Both the position numbers and the translations under genes were made by a program. The notes under the pieces were generated by a model that worked only from the letters and a program-made list of their open reading frames with translations, was not told the origin of the DNA and searched no databases. A DNA stretch of 20,537 nucleotides, taken from positions 1 to 20,537 of the forward strand of contig CAJTZE010000055.1 in assembly GCA_910584265.1 (NCBI GenBank), written 5' to 3'. Shown here piece by piece: positions 13,762 through 20,537 of this stretch (its first letter is position 1; every line of letters begins with the position of its first letter). Source of the DNA: an uncultured Dorea sp. (lineage in GTDB: Bacteria > Bacillota > Clostridia > Lachnospirales > Lachnospiraceae).

Positions 13762-13794
13762 ACATACTACAACATTACTTTCAGGCAGGAATCT

Positions 13795-14214
13795 ATGGAA
13801 AAACGGCCGCCTCTTCCTATGACACAACTGGATATGCTCGTCACCACCCAGGAGCTGCAGATGATGAAGCTGATGCTTCCTTATTTTCCTTCTTCCTACC
13901 GGGGTATGCTGGCAGTTTATCTCAAATTTATGGAATTTCAAAATACGCTCCGGCTGTTTAACGGCTCAGACGGCAGATCACCGTCAGATGTTATAAAAAG
14001 CCGGGACATCCATTCTCCTGCAGACATCTTAGAGGATCTTCGTCCCTTTATGAATCCTGCAGATATGGAATCCTTTGATATGATGATGAATACTATGAAT
14101 ATGATGAGCGGCATGAATATGTCTGATTTTTCCGGTTCCGGAAATTCAGAAGAAATGTCTGAAATGATGAATATATTTGATAATATTTTGAAAGGAAAGA
14201 AAGACAATGAATGA
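13795..14214 (+). CDS. Met-rich protein of unknown function (first of an overlapping pair)
   Basis: A 139-residue soluble-looking protein with 21 methionines. The N-terminal half (about 9-55) is predicted helical (MTQLDMLVTTQELQMMKLML, MLAVYLKFMEFQNTLRLF). A polar middle follows. The C-terminal part (about 85-131) is very rich in Met (FDMMMNTMNMMSGMNM, EEMSEMMNIFDNIL) and could form an amphipathic or metal/hydrophobe-binding surface. I recognise no domain; I recall similar pairs in Lachnospiraceae, all uncharacterised. ATG at 13795 has AGGA four bases upstream. The last 8 bases overlap the next gene, so the two products probably act together. It lies 33 nt after the long hairpin and may share the upstream gene's transcript. 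Confidence 0.75.
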   Translation: MEKRPPLPMTQLDMLVTTQELQMMKLMLPYFPSSYRGMLAVYLKFMEFQNTLRLFNGSDGRSPSDVIKSRDIHSPADILEDLRPFMNPADMESFDMMMNTMNMMSGMNMSDFSGSGNSEEMSEMMNIFDNILKGKKDNE

Positions 14215-14494
14215 GTGGATGAATCATCCGGCAATGGAAAACCTCGACCCTGTTAAACTGGAGCTGTTTAAGGCGGCTGCCGCCCAGACAAAAGGCAAAA
14301 GCGGCAACAGCATGGCCGCTGTTATGATGGCGCTGATCACCTCTGCAAGAAAGAACGGTATCAGCTTCACTCCCGAAGAAATGACCCTCATCCTGGATGT
14401 TTTAAAAGACGGGAAATCAAAGGAAGAGCAGGATCAGATCGACAGTATGGTGAACATGGTCACAGGCATGCTGAAAAACCAGAACCAGAAATAG
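14207..14494 (+). CDS. Small helical protein of unknown function (second of the pair)
   Basis: A 95-residue protein without membrane segments. It starts MNEWMNHPAMENLDPVKLEL, has a Gly/Ala/Lys-rich middle (AAAQTKGKSGNSMAAVMMALI) and a helical C-terminus (FTPEEMTLILDVLKDGKSKEEQDQIDSMVNMV). The TPEEMTLILDVLKDGKS part resembles a short helical repeat rather than a known catalytic site. Function unknown. It starts inside the preceding gene (8-base overlap) with AGGA about 10 nt upstream, so translation is likely coupled. It ends in a convergent terminator shared with the aldolase gene. Confidence 0.78.
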   Translation: MNEWMNHPAMENLDPVKLELFKAAAAQTKGKSGNSMAAVMMALITSARKNGISFTPEEMTLILDVLKDGKSKEEQDQIDSMVNMVTGMLKNQNQK

Positions 14495-14522
14495 ACAGAC
14501 GCTTCCCCGGCATCTGTCTATT
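14490..14522. terminator. Convergent hairpin terminator
   Basis: Arms AATAGACAGA (14490-14499) and TCTGTCTATT (14513-14522) form a 10-bp stem. The left arm overlaps the stop codon of the upstream plus-strand gene. The loop is GC-rich. On the minus strand it is followed by a T-rich tract, on the plus strand by a poor one, so it probably serves both converging genes, best for the aldolase side. Confidence 0.6.
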
Positions 14523-14541
14523 CTCACGAAAAGATCTATTC

Positions 14542-15204
14542 TTATTTTCCCGGCATTGCCGGAGTTCCCTGTCCGTAATGCCGGAATACCTCCACCGCCG
14601 TCTCAACCTGCTCGGCATTTAACTCCGGCACATTCTTATCCATACTGTATGCGATAGAATAGGTCTTCGCTGCTTCCTCCAGATATACGCATGCGCACAA
14701 TGCCTGTTTTAAGCTGTCTCCCACACTTACCACTCCGTGATGTTTCAGAATAACAGCCAGCTTATCCCCGATATTCTCAACCACCTCAATACCCATCTGC
14801 TCGCTTGCCGCGGACGAATAAGGACACACCTTTACGCTGCCTCTTGCAGCATTGGCCAGCGTAGTCAGATTGCAGGGAATCTCATCTGTTATGAGTCCGA
14901 CGCCTGTGGCATAGGGCTGATGCGTGTGGATCACCGCATTCACCTCCGGCATATGCTTTAAGATATAAAGCAGAGCCACGGTATCCACAGAGGGTTTCCT
15001 CTCTCCCTCGATGATATTGCCATCTATATCCATTACCAGAACATCCTCCGGTACCATATCTTCATAAATCATGCCGGACGGCGTTACCAGGATCTCCCCT
15101 GAGGGCATCCGCAGCGTTACATTTCCTCCGGACAATGCGATCAGGCCGTAACGGTCCATCTTCTTTCCTGCTTCAATTATCTCTTTCTTTTCCTGTTCAT
15201 ACAT
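14542..15204 (-). CDS. Class II (zinc) aldolase/epimerase, FucA-AraD family
   Basis: A 220-residue enzyme of the L-fuculose-1-phosphate aldolase / L-ribulose-5-phosphate 4-epimerase family, which binds Zn2+ and cleaves or epimerises phosphorylated ketoses. Zinc ligands are visible: HTHQPYA (His93, His95) and LKHHGV (His155). The phosphate-binding SGGN (25-28) and TPSG (41-44) are present. At the position of the FucA catalytic Glu73 there is Asp74 (PSVDT), as in the AraD epimerase motif, so the reaction cannot be fixed. ATG at 15204 has AAGGAG about 11 nt upstream. It is the last gene of the PTS cluster, which suggests that it acts on the imported sugar phosphate or a product of it. Confidence 0.85.
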   Translation of the reverse strand: MYEQEKKEIIEAGKKMDRYGLIALSGGNVTLRMPSGEILVTPSGMIYEDMVPEDVLVMDIDGNIIEGERKPSVDTVALLYILKHMPEVNAVIHTHQPYATGVGLITDEIPCNLTTLANAARGSVKVCPYSSAASEQMGIEVVENIGDKLAVILKHHGVVSVGDSLKQALCACVYLEEAAKTYSIAYSMDKNVPELNAEQVETAVEVFRHYGQGTPAMPGK

Positions 15205-15235
15205 AGTCTTCGCTTCTCCTTCAATATCCAGATAC

Positions 15236-15805
15236 CTATCTCTTTTTTACCGCATTCTTCCTTATCTGCTTTGCAAGCTGCTTTCTTGCTTTTTCCTGCT
15301 GTCTACGGTCATATTTCTGTTTTTTGATCTTCTGCGCTTCCTTACTGCCCTGTACAGCCTTGGCCTTCAGTCCGTTCGGATCAACCTCAATCTCTTTGTG
15401 AAATAAGAATTTAAACAGCTCTTCACCTTCACTGTAATAATAGCAGTTCACCCAGTACCGGCCCCGGAATATCCCGGCTTCATTGATGCGTATAAACATC
15501 TTTGTGCCGGATGCCAGTGGCTTACATTTAAATTTCCGTATCTCTGACCATTCATAATGATGGTTTTTTTTGTAGGCAGAGAACGTAATTCCTTTGTCAT
15601 CGATCTCAACTTTAGACGGATTGGCAATTGAAATAAAGGTTTCCCAGACAAAATAGCCGGAAACAATTGCGGCTCCTATCCACAACACCGGGCTGTCTCC
15701 CGTAATAAGATGATAAATGGAATATGCGAAAATCAACACACAAAATACTGCCGTAATCGTTATCTTCCGAAAAAATACATTGGAATCATATTCATAAGTA
15801 TGCAA
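15236..15805 (-). CDS. Two-TM membrane protein with possible PH-like domain, unknown function
   Basis: A 189-residue protein. Two hydrophobic helices lie near the N-terminus (about 13-35 and 40-60). They are followed by a strand-rich region of about 75 residues (VEIDDKGITFSAYKKNHHYEWSEI, FRGRYWVNCYYYSEGEELFKFL) that resembles bacterial PH-like domains in pattern, and a highly basic C-terminal helix (KIKKQKYDRRQQEKARKQLAKQ). I do not recognise a named family. The start is TTG at 15805: AAGGAG lies 9 nt upstream and no in-frame ATG is near. It sits between the PTS IIC gene and the aldolase gene, 31 nt before the latter. The 138-nt gap and hairpin before it suggest partly separate expression. 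Confidence 0.75.
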   Translation of the reverse strand: MHTYEYDSNVFFRKITITAVFCVLIFAYSIYHLITGDSPVLWIGAAIVSGYFVWETFISIANPSKVEIDDKGITFSAYKKNHHYEWSEIRKFKCKPLASGTKMFIRINEAGIFRGRYWVNCYYYSEGEELFKFLFHKEIEVDPNGLKAKAVQGSKEAQKIKKQKYDRRQQEKARKQLAKQIRKNAVKKR

Positions 15806-15852
15806 ACCGGAAATCTCCTTTCAACAAATGCCTTCTGTATCCCTAACTGAAA

Positions 15853-15895
15853 TATCCGGCAGATATCCACTCTTCCATGAAATACCTGCCGGATA
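15853..15895 (-). terminator. Weak terminator or attenuator hairpin after PTS IIC
   Basis: Arms 15853-15862 and 15886-15895 form a perfect 10-bp stem (TATCCGGCAG/CTGCCGGATA), extendable inward by GTAT/ATAT. Only TTTC follows on the minus strand, so termination would be incomplete. It lies between IIC and the downstream membrane protein gene, where it could reduce expression of the last two genes. Confidence 0.55.
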
Positions 15896-15943
15896 CCATA
15901 ATCTTTTCTCCACGCGCGCCTGCGGCACGGGTATAATTAAAAC

Positions 15944-17305
15944 TTAGCCTGCAGCATGCATCTCTGCCGCTTCCTTCAAGATTTTCTTTCTGTTCATCAG
16001 CGCCAGGCCTACAGCAATTACGCCGACAACGGCAATACCGACAAACGGATTGATCCAGTTCAGTCTGGTTATCGCCCATGTTAACGGGTTAGCACCGTCA
16101 CAGATACTGGAAATAGCTGTTGCAGATCCCATATCAAATCCGGCCTTCTGTGCGGCAGGAGTGATCCACTGTGACAGGTCTGTTGCGATGTACAGACCGG
16201 CTGCCAATGTAATGATACCGATGATCAGCGCACGGAAACCATTTCCCTTAACCACCGGCGTGATCAGTACGAACATCCATGGGATAACCGCAAGGTCGGC
16301 AAACGGCATTACCTGATTGCCTGGAAGCAGCACTGCTAAGAATATGGTAATCGGAACCAGAACCAATGCTACGGAAAGTGTCATTGGATGGCCTACGCCT
16401 ACTGCTGAGTCAAGACCGATGTAGATCTTACCACGGTTGGAGAACTTCTTCTCGATAAACTCAGAAGCCGCATCCGATACCGGGATCAGGCCTTCCATCA
16501 GGAGGGCTGCCATCTTCGGGATCAGTACCAGAACTGCGCCAAGGTTTACGCCAAGCTGCAGGATAGCCGGAATATCATAACCCGCTACCGCACCGATCAC
16601 GATACCAAGTACAGTACCTACCAGAATCGGCTCGCCGAATACACCGAATTTCTTCTGCATCTTCTCAATGTCAAAGCTAATCTTGTTCACGCCCGGAATC
16701 TTATCCAGGATCCAGTCAAACAGCATAGCAATTGGTGCATAAGCTGTTGTAAATCCGTGTGGAAGAGATACACCCGGAAGTCCCAGAGTCTCCTCAACGC
16801 CGCCTGCGGTCCAGTCGCCAAGCACCATAATAATCACCATGTTCAGAATGGCCGCAATTACGCCATATACCTGATTGCCTGTTACAACTGCAACCAAGGC
16901 ACCGGTAAATGCAAAATGCCAATAATCCCAGATATCCACGTCTACCGTCTGTGTGGTATTTGTCAGAAGCATGACAATATTTACTGCCAGGCAGACTGGA
17001 ATAATGATCGTACCAACCGTTGAAGCAAATGCAATCTGCGCCGCCGCCGGCCAGCCTACGTCAATAACGGAAAGGCTTAAACCGAAACGCTCTGCCATCT
17101 GTGTTACAGCCGGGGCAAGGTTATCACCCATCAGCCCTGTTACAAGATTCAAACCAATAAAACCAATACCTACGGTCAAGCCTGCACGAAGAGACTTACC
17201 AAATCCAGCACCTAAGATACACCCCATGATGCAGATAATGATCGGCATCATTACGGTAGCACCCAAGTCACTTATGTATTGGAAAAAACCCAAAAAATAA
17301 CTCAT
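15944..17305 (-). CDS. PTS system, galactitol-type EIIC permease
   Basis: The 453-residue membrane channel of a galactitol-family (GatC) phosphotransferase system. It starts MSYFLGFFQYISDLGATVMMPII and contains about ten hydrophobic segments with family blocks such as GFGKSLRAGLTVGIGFIGLN, VGWPAAAQIAFAS and GLDSAVGVGHPMT. GatC-type permeases import galactitol or related polyols and ketoses; the substrate cannot be read from sequence alone. ATG at 17305 is preceded by AAGGAG. It lies 67 nt after IIB, whose phosphate it would pass to the sugar. The C-terminus is short and basic. Confidence 0.92.
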   Translation of the reverse strand: MSYFLGFFQYISDLGATVMMPIIICIMGCILGAGFGKSLRAGLTVGIGFIGLNLVTGLMGDNLAPAVTQMAERFGLSLSVIDVGWPAAAQIAFASTVGTIIIPVCLAVNIVMLLTNTTQTVDVDIWDYWHFAFTGALVAVVTGNQVYGVIAAILNMVIIMVLGDWTAGGVEETLGLPGVSLPHGFTTAYAPIAMLFDWILDKIPGVNKISFDIEKMQKKFGVFGEPILVGTVLGIVIGAVAGYDIPAILQLGVNLGAVLVLIPKMAALLMEGLIPVSDAASEFIEKKFSNRGKIYIGLDSAVGVGHPMTLSVALVLVPITIFLAVLLPGNQVMPFADLAVIPWMFVLITPVVKGNGFRALIIGIITLAAGLYIATDLSQWITPAAQKAGFDMGSATAISSICDGANPLTWAITRLNWINPFVGIAVVGVIAVGLALMNRKKILKEAAEMHAAG

Positions 17306-17372
17306 ACCTTTATTCTCCTTCCTTTTCAGTCACGTAAATCCACCATTGTTTCATCATAAGCCGGGATCTATG

Positions 17373-17657
17373 CTATTTCTGCAGAATCTCTACAATCTGA
17401 TCCACGATCGGCTCGGTACCTCTTCCTAACAGGAACGCTGTACCGATTACCAGCGGGCAGTGGCATTCTCCGCCAAGCACAGTCGTAGAAATTACAAGAT
17501 CGAACTGTTTTGACTTTTCTGCAACCTCTGAAGCCTTCCCCTGAGTAATCTGGAACTGTCCCTTTAAGCCTCTGTCCTCCAAAGCCTTTGTCACCTTCTG
17601 GTTCACTGCGGTTGAAGTACAGATTCCGGAACCACATACCAATAAAATCCTCTTCAT
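17373..17657 (-). CDS. PTS system, galactitol-type EIIB
   Basis: A 94-residue cytoplasmic phosphocarrier. The phosphorylated cysteine is Cys8 in the P-loop LLVCGSGICTSTAV. The rest has the EIIB-Gat fold pattern with FDLVISTTVLGG and IVDQIVEILQK. It takes phosphate from IIA and gives it to the sugar bound in IIC. ATG at 17657 has AAAGGAGGTG upstream. Separate IIA, IIB and IIC chains in the order A-B-C are typical of the galactitol family. Confidence 0.93.
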   Translation of the reverse strand: MKRILLVCGSGICTSTAVNQKVTKALEDRGLKGQFQITQGKASEVAEKSKQFDLVISTTVLGGECHCPLVIGTAFLLGRGTEPIVDQIVEILQK

Positions 17658-17726
17658 CCCTTTACACCTCCTTTGATCATTTTTATCTGCACATCATATA
17701 AATTCTGATTATTATATAATGCTGCA

Positions 17727-18203
17727 TTACTCCTTAAATGAGTTCCCGAATTTCTCCGCCAGCTCCTCCGGCGTTTTGCAGGCCTTTAAGCCCTTCAGGT
17801 ATCCTTCCGTCTGGAAGATATCCATCATCTTGCCCAGGAAATCTACCTGGCTCTCCGGCTTTTCAATCGCCATCATGAACATCATCTCACAGGCCACAGG
17901 TTCCTCGGGCATCCCCATGTGGCAGAATTTTACATCCTTGTTTAAAATCCCCACAGCAATTGCCTGTTTATTCACATGGACTGAATCCGTATGAGGAATG
18001 GCAATCCCCATTTCTTCAAAGTTGAGCCCTGTACTGAAAACCTTCTCTCTTTCCTTAACTGCTTCCACGTAGCTCTCTTTTACGATGCCTTTCTCATATA
18101 AATGCTTCGCAAGAATCTCAATCGCTTCCTGATCGGTTGCCGCCTCAATATCCATAAGTATCAATTCCGGCGCAATATAAACCTCTCCTAATGCATTTGC
18201 CAT
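17727..18203 (-). CDS. PTS system EIIA (fructose/mannitol fold, galactitol type)
   Basis: A 158-residue EIIA domain (PTS_EIIA_2 type). His71 in GIAIPHTDSVHV is the phosphorylation site receiving phosphate from HPr. Flanking VKESYVEAVKEREKVFSTGL and ILNKDVKFCHMGMPEEPV are typical of the fold. ATG at 18203 has AAGGAGGTGA at ideal spacing, the strongest site in this cluster. It starts 7 nt after the regulator stop, so regulator and transporter are one transcription unit. Phosphotransfer through IIA is also the likely input to the regulator. Confidence 0.93.
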   Translation of the reverse strand: MANALGEVYIAPELILMDIEAATDQEAIEILAKHLYEKGIVKESYVEAVKEREKVFSTGLNFEEMGIAIPHTDSVHVNKQAIAVGILNKDVKFCHMGMPEEPVACEMMFMMAIEKPESQVDFLGKMMDIFQTEGYLKGLKACKTPEELAEKFGNSFKE

Positions 18204-18210
18204 ACCGCCT

Positions 18211-20268
18211 TCACCTCCTTTTTGCAGGTTTTGTCCCGCTGATTTTATGCAAATTATTTATTGCTTTCAAAATAGCTTCTTCATCCTCTGCTTCATCCAG
18301 CCTCTTTCTGATATTCTCATTTCCAAATATCATCATCAGATCATAGATTGCCTGATTGATGCTCTCAGCGCTCTGGACACTGATGCCGATCACATACCGG
18401 ACCGGGTCATTAGCTTCATTTTGAAACTCAACCGGCTCTGCAAGCCGTACCAGAGATGCCGCCTCTTTGATCACTCCCTCGCTGGTATCTGCGTGGGGAA
18501 GCGCCGTGCCCGGACATACCACGATATATGGCCCGTATTTCTCAATATTTTCAATCATTGCATCAATATAACGGAGCTCTACCGCACCGGTCTCATATAG
18601 GAGCATGCCTGACTTGCAGACTGCATCCCTCCAATCCTGTGCCTGATATCCCACAGCCGTCCTCTCCCTGGCGAGAAGCTGACAGAACGCTCCCTGGATA
18701 TTCGCCTCCTCCGGATTCACTATATCAATTCCCGGTTCAGCGGCTCCTGCCATATCGCCGTCGGTAATCTCCATCACCATTCTCTGTATATCAAAGAGAT
18801 CATCCCGGCTCAGCATGGCAGAACGCACGGTAATACAGGGAAGTTCTTCATTATCCAGCGGTATCGTGGATATGATCATCTGGGCCCCTGCCTTTTTAAT
18901 CTCAGAAGTATTGTGGACCGATGACACATTCACGATCTCTATCATCTCATCCAGCGTGCAGAGCTTTGCCAGCATAAACTGCGCCGTCCCTCTCCCGGTC
19001 TCGCAGACCAGCGCCACGCGGACCTTACTGTTTTTTGAGGTTTCAGCCTTTTCCTTCTCCATCACAGATGCAAAGTACAGCACCATAAAGGACATCTCAT
19101 CCTCTGAAAAATCCGTGCCGATATATTCCTCCAGCGTACCGATGTTCTTACGTATGATCTCAAATACCTCCGGATATTCCTTCAAAAGAGACTCCTTTAA
19201 CGGGTTCCTTAGAACCTCCCCGGTCTGCAGCCGGTACACCGCCGAGCGCATATGTGCGATCAGCAGATCATACAGGGCAAAATCCAGATAAAAATCTATC
19301 CCAAAGCAGCTGGATATCTGATATAAAGTCTCCGCTATCATCAGCCGCAGATCCAAGGCATTGCTTTTATGGTGCTTATCCTTTAGATAACTCTTTCCCT
19401 TCAGACAGTCCGTATAATACAGCACCTCAGACTCCGGCGCCCGAAATCCATATCTCTTTCCTATTGTTTCCAGAAGATTCCTGCTGAAAATGTATTTTGA
19501 ACTTTCCTTAAGCTCCCGGCAGGTGTCTGCATAATAGTCCGGGAGTATCTGATTCTTGACAATTCTGTTAACAGTCAGCGTCAGCTCAATTGCTGTTTCA
19601 AAAAAGGAATAATCAGACAAAAATGCCTGCAGCTTCTCCTCCTGCTCAATAATGTCTTTCTTAATCTCATGGTACAGTCCCAGTTTATCTACCTGGCTGA
19701 TCAAGAAATTCCAGAATGCCCCCAGATGATACCCGGTTCCGTAGTCATTGTTATCACCGTTCACCTCTAAGAGCTTTAGGATCCCTTTCCGGATCTGCAG
19801 CTCCGGCGCATTTACAATATAGCCCCTCCGAACCTGAGAAACCAGCTCCATGCTGTTTTCCTCAAACCACTTCTTCAGCTCGGACAGATCATGGAGCAGC
19901 GTGTTTCTGCTGGCCCCTATAATATCCCTCAGCTGCTCCACCGTCACATAACCGTCGGCATTCATGAGGATCATCGCAAGTATTGTAGAACGTTCATTTT
20001 TAGACATATAATATGTATAGAATGTATGTGCCTGAATAAACTTTTCATAGGCACTGACATCCGGCTTATCCTCTGTGTCAATAAATAACTCTCCATTTTT
20101 ATCAGACGCGATCAGCGGGAGGCTGTATTCCTGTAAAGCCTCATTGAGTTCCTTAATATCGGCTCTTATCGTTCTTTCCTGAAGATTATATTTATCAACC
20201 AGATCTATAACATTCTGCCGATTCCCAAGAATCAGTTCTCTCAATATCTTGTTACTACGTCTGTTCAT
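18211..20268 (-). CDS. PRD-containing multidomain transcriptional regulator with EIIB and EIIA domains
   Basis: A 685-residue BglG/MtlR-type regulator of PTS genes. Domains in order: N-terminal HTH (about 1-60), second Mga-type HTH (about 90-155), PRD1 (about 190-295), PRD2 (about 300-405), EIIB-Gat-like (about 416-500, Cys422 in VCETGRGTA) and EIIA-like (about 535-675, His592 in TALPHADT). Such proteins are switched by phosphorylation from HPr and the cognate EII. His339 of PRD2 (LLIAHM) is present, but the site where family members usually have a second His (LHF) reads LYF (Tyr398). ATG at 20268 has AAGGAGG five bases upstream; a GTG at 20283 has no proper site. It heads the cluster and probably activates it. 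Confidence 0.9.
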   Translation of the reverse strand: MNRRSNKILRELILGNRQNVIDLVDKYNLQERTIRADIKELNEALQEYSLPLIASDKNGELFIDTEDKPDVSAYEKFIQAHTFYTYYMSKNERSTILAMILMNADGYVTVEQLRDIIGASRNTLLHDLSELKKWFEENSMELVSQVRRGYIVNAPELQIRKGILKLLEVNGDNNDYGTGYHLGAFWNFLISQVDKLGLYHEIKKDIIEQEEKLQAFLSDYSFFETAIELTLTVNRIVKNQILPDYYADTCRELKESSKYIFSRNLLETIGKRYGFRAPESEVLYYTDCLKGKSYLKDKHHKSNALDLRLMIAETLYQISSCFGIDFYLDFALYDLLIAHMRSAVYRLQTGEVLRNPLKESLLKEYPEVFEIIRKNIGTLEEYIGTDFSEDEMSFMVLYFASVMEKEKAETSKNSKVRVALVCETGRGTAQFMLAKLCTLDEMIEIVNVSSVHNTSEIKKAGAQMIISTIPLDNEELPCITVRSAMLSRDDLFDIQRMVMEITDGDMAGAAEPGIDIVNPEEANIQGAFCQLLARERTAVGYQAQDWRDAVCKSGMLLYETGAVELRYIDAMIENIEKYGPYIVVCPGTALPHADTSEGVIKEAASLVRLAEPVEFQNEANDPVRYVIGISVQSAESINQAIYDLMMIFGNENIRKRLDEAEDEEAILKAINNLHKISGTKPAKRR

Positions 20269-20294
20269 AAATGCCTCCTTCACCTACTACTATT

Positions 20295-20303
20295 TTAATA
20301 CCA
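20295..20303 (-). promoter_or_regulatory. Possible extended -10 promoter of the regulator/PTS operon
   Basis: Minus strand TGGTATTAA gives a TGn element plus a degenerate -10. TTGGAC lies 20 bp upstream, longer than usual. The predicted leader is only about 20 nt. No better pair was found between the upstream terminator and the ATG. Confidence 0.35.
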
Positions 20304-20362
20304 GTCAAATGTACAAAAAAGTCCAAATACCCTGCGCCTTACCTGCATTAAATTGGGTTATT

Positions 20363-20386
20363 GAAACGTTTCCGGTACAATAGTAC
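20363..20386. promoter_or_regulatory. Palindromic operator candidates upstream of the PTS regulator
   Basis: GAAACGTTTC (20363-20372) is a perfect 10-bp palindrome with a central CG, the core seen in many LacI/GalR-family operators. Beside it GTAC-AATA-GTAC (20375-20386) is a second symmetric element. The site differs from a CcpA cre consensus at two conserved positions. No LacI-family gene is in the window. Confidence 0.4.
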
Positions 20387-20403
20387 AGAATTACCTTTAT
20401 AGT

Positions 20404-20453
20404 AAAAAAGGATATCCTGCTCTTTAACCTGACTGTTAAAAAAGAGGATATCC
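20404..20453 (-). terminator. Intrinsic terminator of an upstream gene outside the window
   Basis: Minus-strand GGAUAUC...GAUAUCC encloses an inner CUC-UUUAAC type stem (GTTAAAGAG with CTC plus TTAAC) and is followed by UUUUUUA. It insulates the PTS operon from whatever lies to the right. The remaining 20454-20537 holds no gene, only two short hairpins near the edge. Confidence 0.75.
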
Positions 20454-20537
20454 CTGCATGCATATTATTATTTATTATTTAACCTGAATTATTCACAGCT
20501 GTGCCGTGAAAGTGGCTGAAAGCCACATAGTTACTGT

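Noticed and set aside
13451..13765. Minus-strand Ala/Ser-rich frame and plus-strand Ala-rich frame over the high-cysteine gene
   Set aside because: Both are frame shadows of GC-rich Cys/Gly codon repeats; only the 13439 start has a ribosome binding site and a coherent protein.
20361..20375. Catabolite-responsive cre site for CcpA
   Set aside because: Aligned on the central CG it fails two conserved positions, so it is reported only as a palindromic operator candidate.
1..20537. CRISPR arrays, insertion sequences, prophage or defence genes
   Set aside because: No spaced direct-repeat array, transposase, integrase or phage-like gene was found; the only tandem repeats are inside coding genes.

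Overview
The window reads as a chromosomal segment of a Firmicute of the class Clostridia, most likely a gut Lachnospiraceae. The reasons are the gene content and order (rimP-nusA-ylxR-ylxQ-infB; ylxM-ffh-rpsP-khpA-rimM-trmD-rplS-lepB-rbgA-lepB-rnhB-yraN-pgeF), strong AGGAGG-type ribosome binding sites, several TTG starts, a tRNA gene without encoded CCA, and small proteins of a Lachnospiraceae type (a Cys/Gly-rich 'high-cysteine' protein and a pair of unknown Met-rich and helical proteins). The species assignment is inference. Almost everything is on the minus strand, so transcription runs from high to low coordinates.

Right part (20537 to 14542, minus): an intrinsic terminator closes an unseen upstream gene. 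It is followed by a carbohydrate cluster: a PRD-containing multidomain regulator with EIIB-like and EIIA-like domains, PTS IIA, IIB and galactitol-type IIC, a small membrane protein of unknown role, and a class II (zinc) aldolase/epimerase. The regulator senses PTS phosphorylation state, IIABC imports and phosphorylates a sugar or alditol, and the aldolase-fold enzyme probably acts on a resulting phosphorylated intermediate. No dehydrogenase or kinase is in view, so the substrate is open.

Middle (13439 to 14494, plus): the only plus-strand genes. One encodes an 87-residue Cys/Gly-rich protein with a duplicated hydrophobic module. After a long perfect hairpin come two overlapping genes for proteins of unknown function. 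This is the least understood part of the window.

Left part (13290 to 1, minus): a dense run of translation, secretion and RNA-processing genes. A near-consensus promoter starts ylxM-ffh-rpsP-khpA; a terminator-like hairpin lies before rimM-trmD-rplS; a clear terminator follows rplS; then come lepB-rbgA-lepB-rnhB-yraN-pgeF-mscS. A tRNA-Thr(CGU) with its own promoter and terminator and an 82-residue unknown protein separate this from the nusA operon. The nusA operon has its own promoter and a roughly 105-nt leader containing a terminator-like hairpin with an interrupted U-tract, which fits NusA-dependent autoregulation. infB is cut by the left edge.

Most of the window is ordinary conserved housekeeping DNA. 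The points worth following up are the nusA-operon leader, the plus-strand cassette, the inverted repeats between rplS and lepB, and the unusual PTS cluster.
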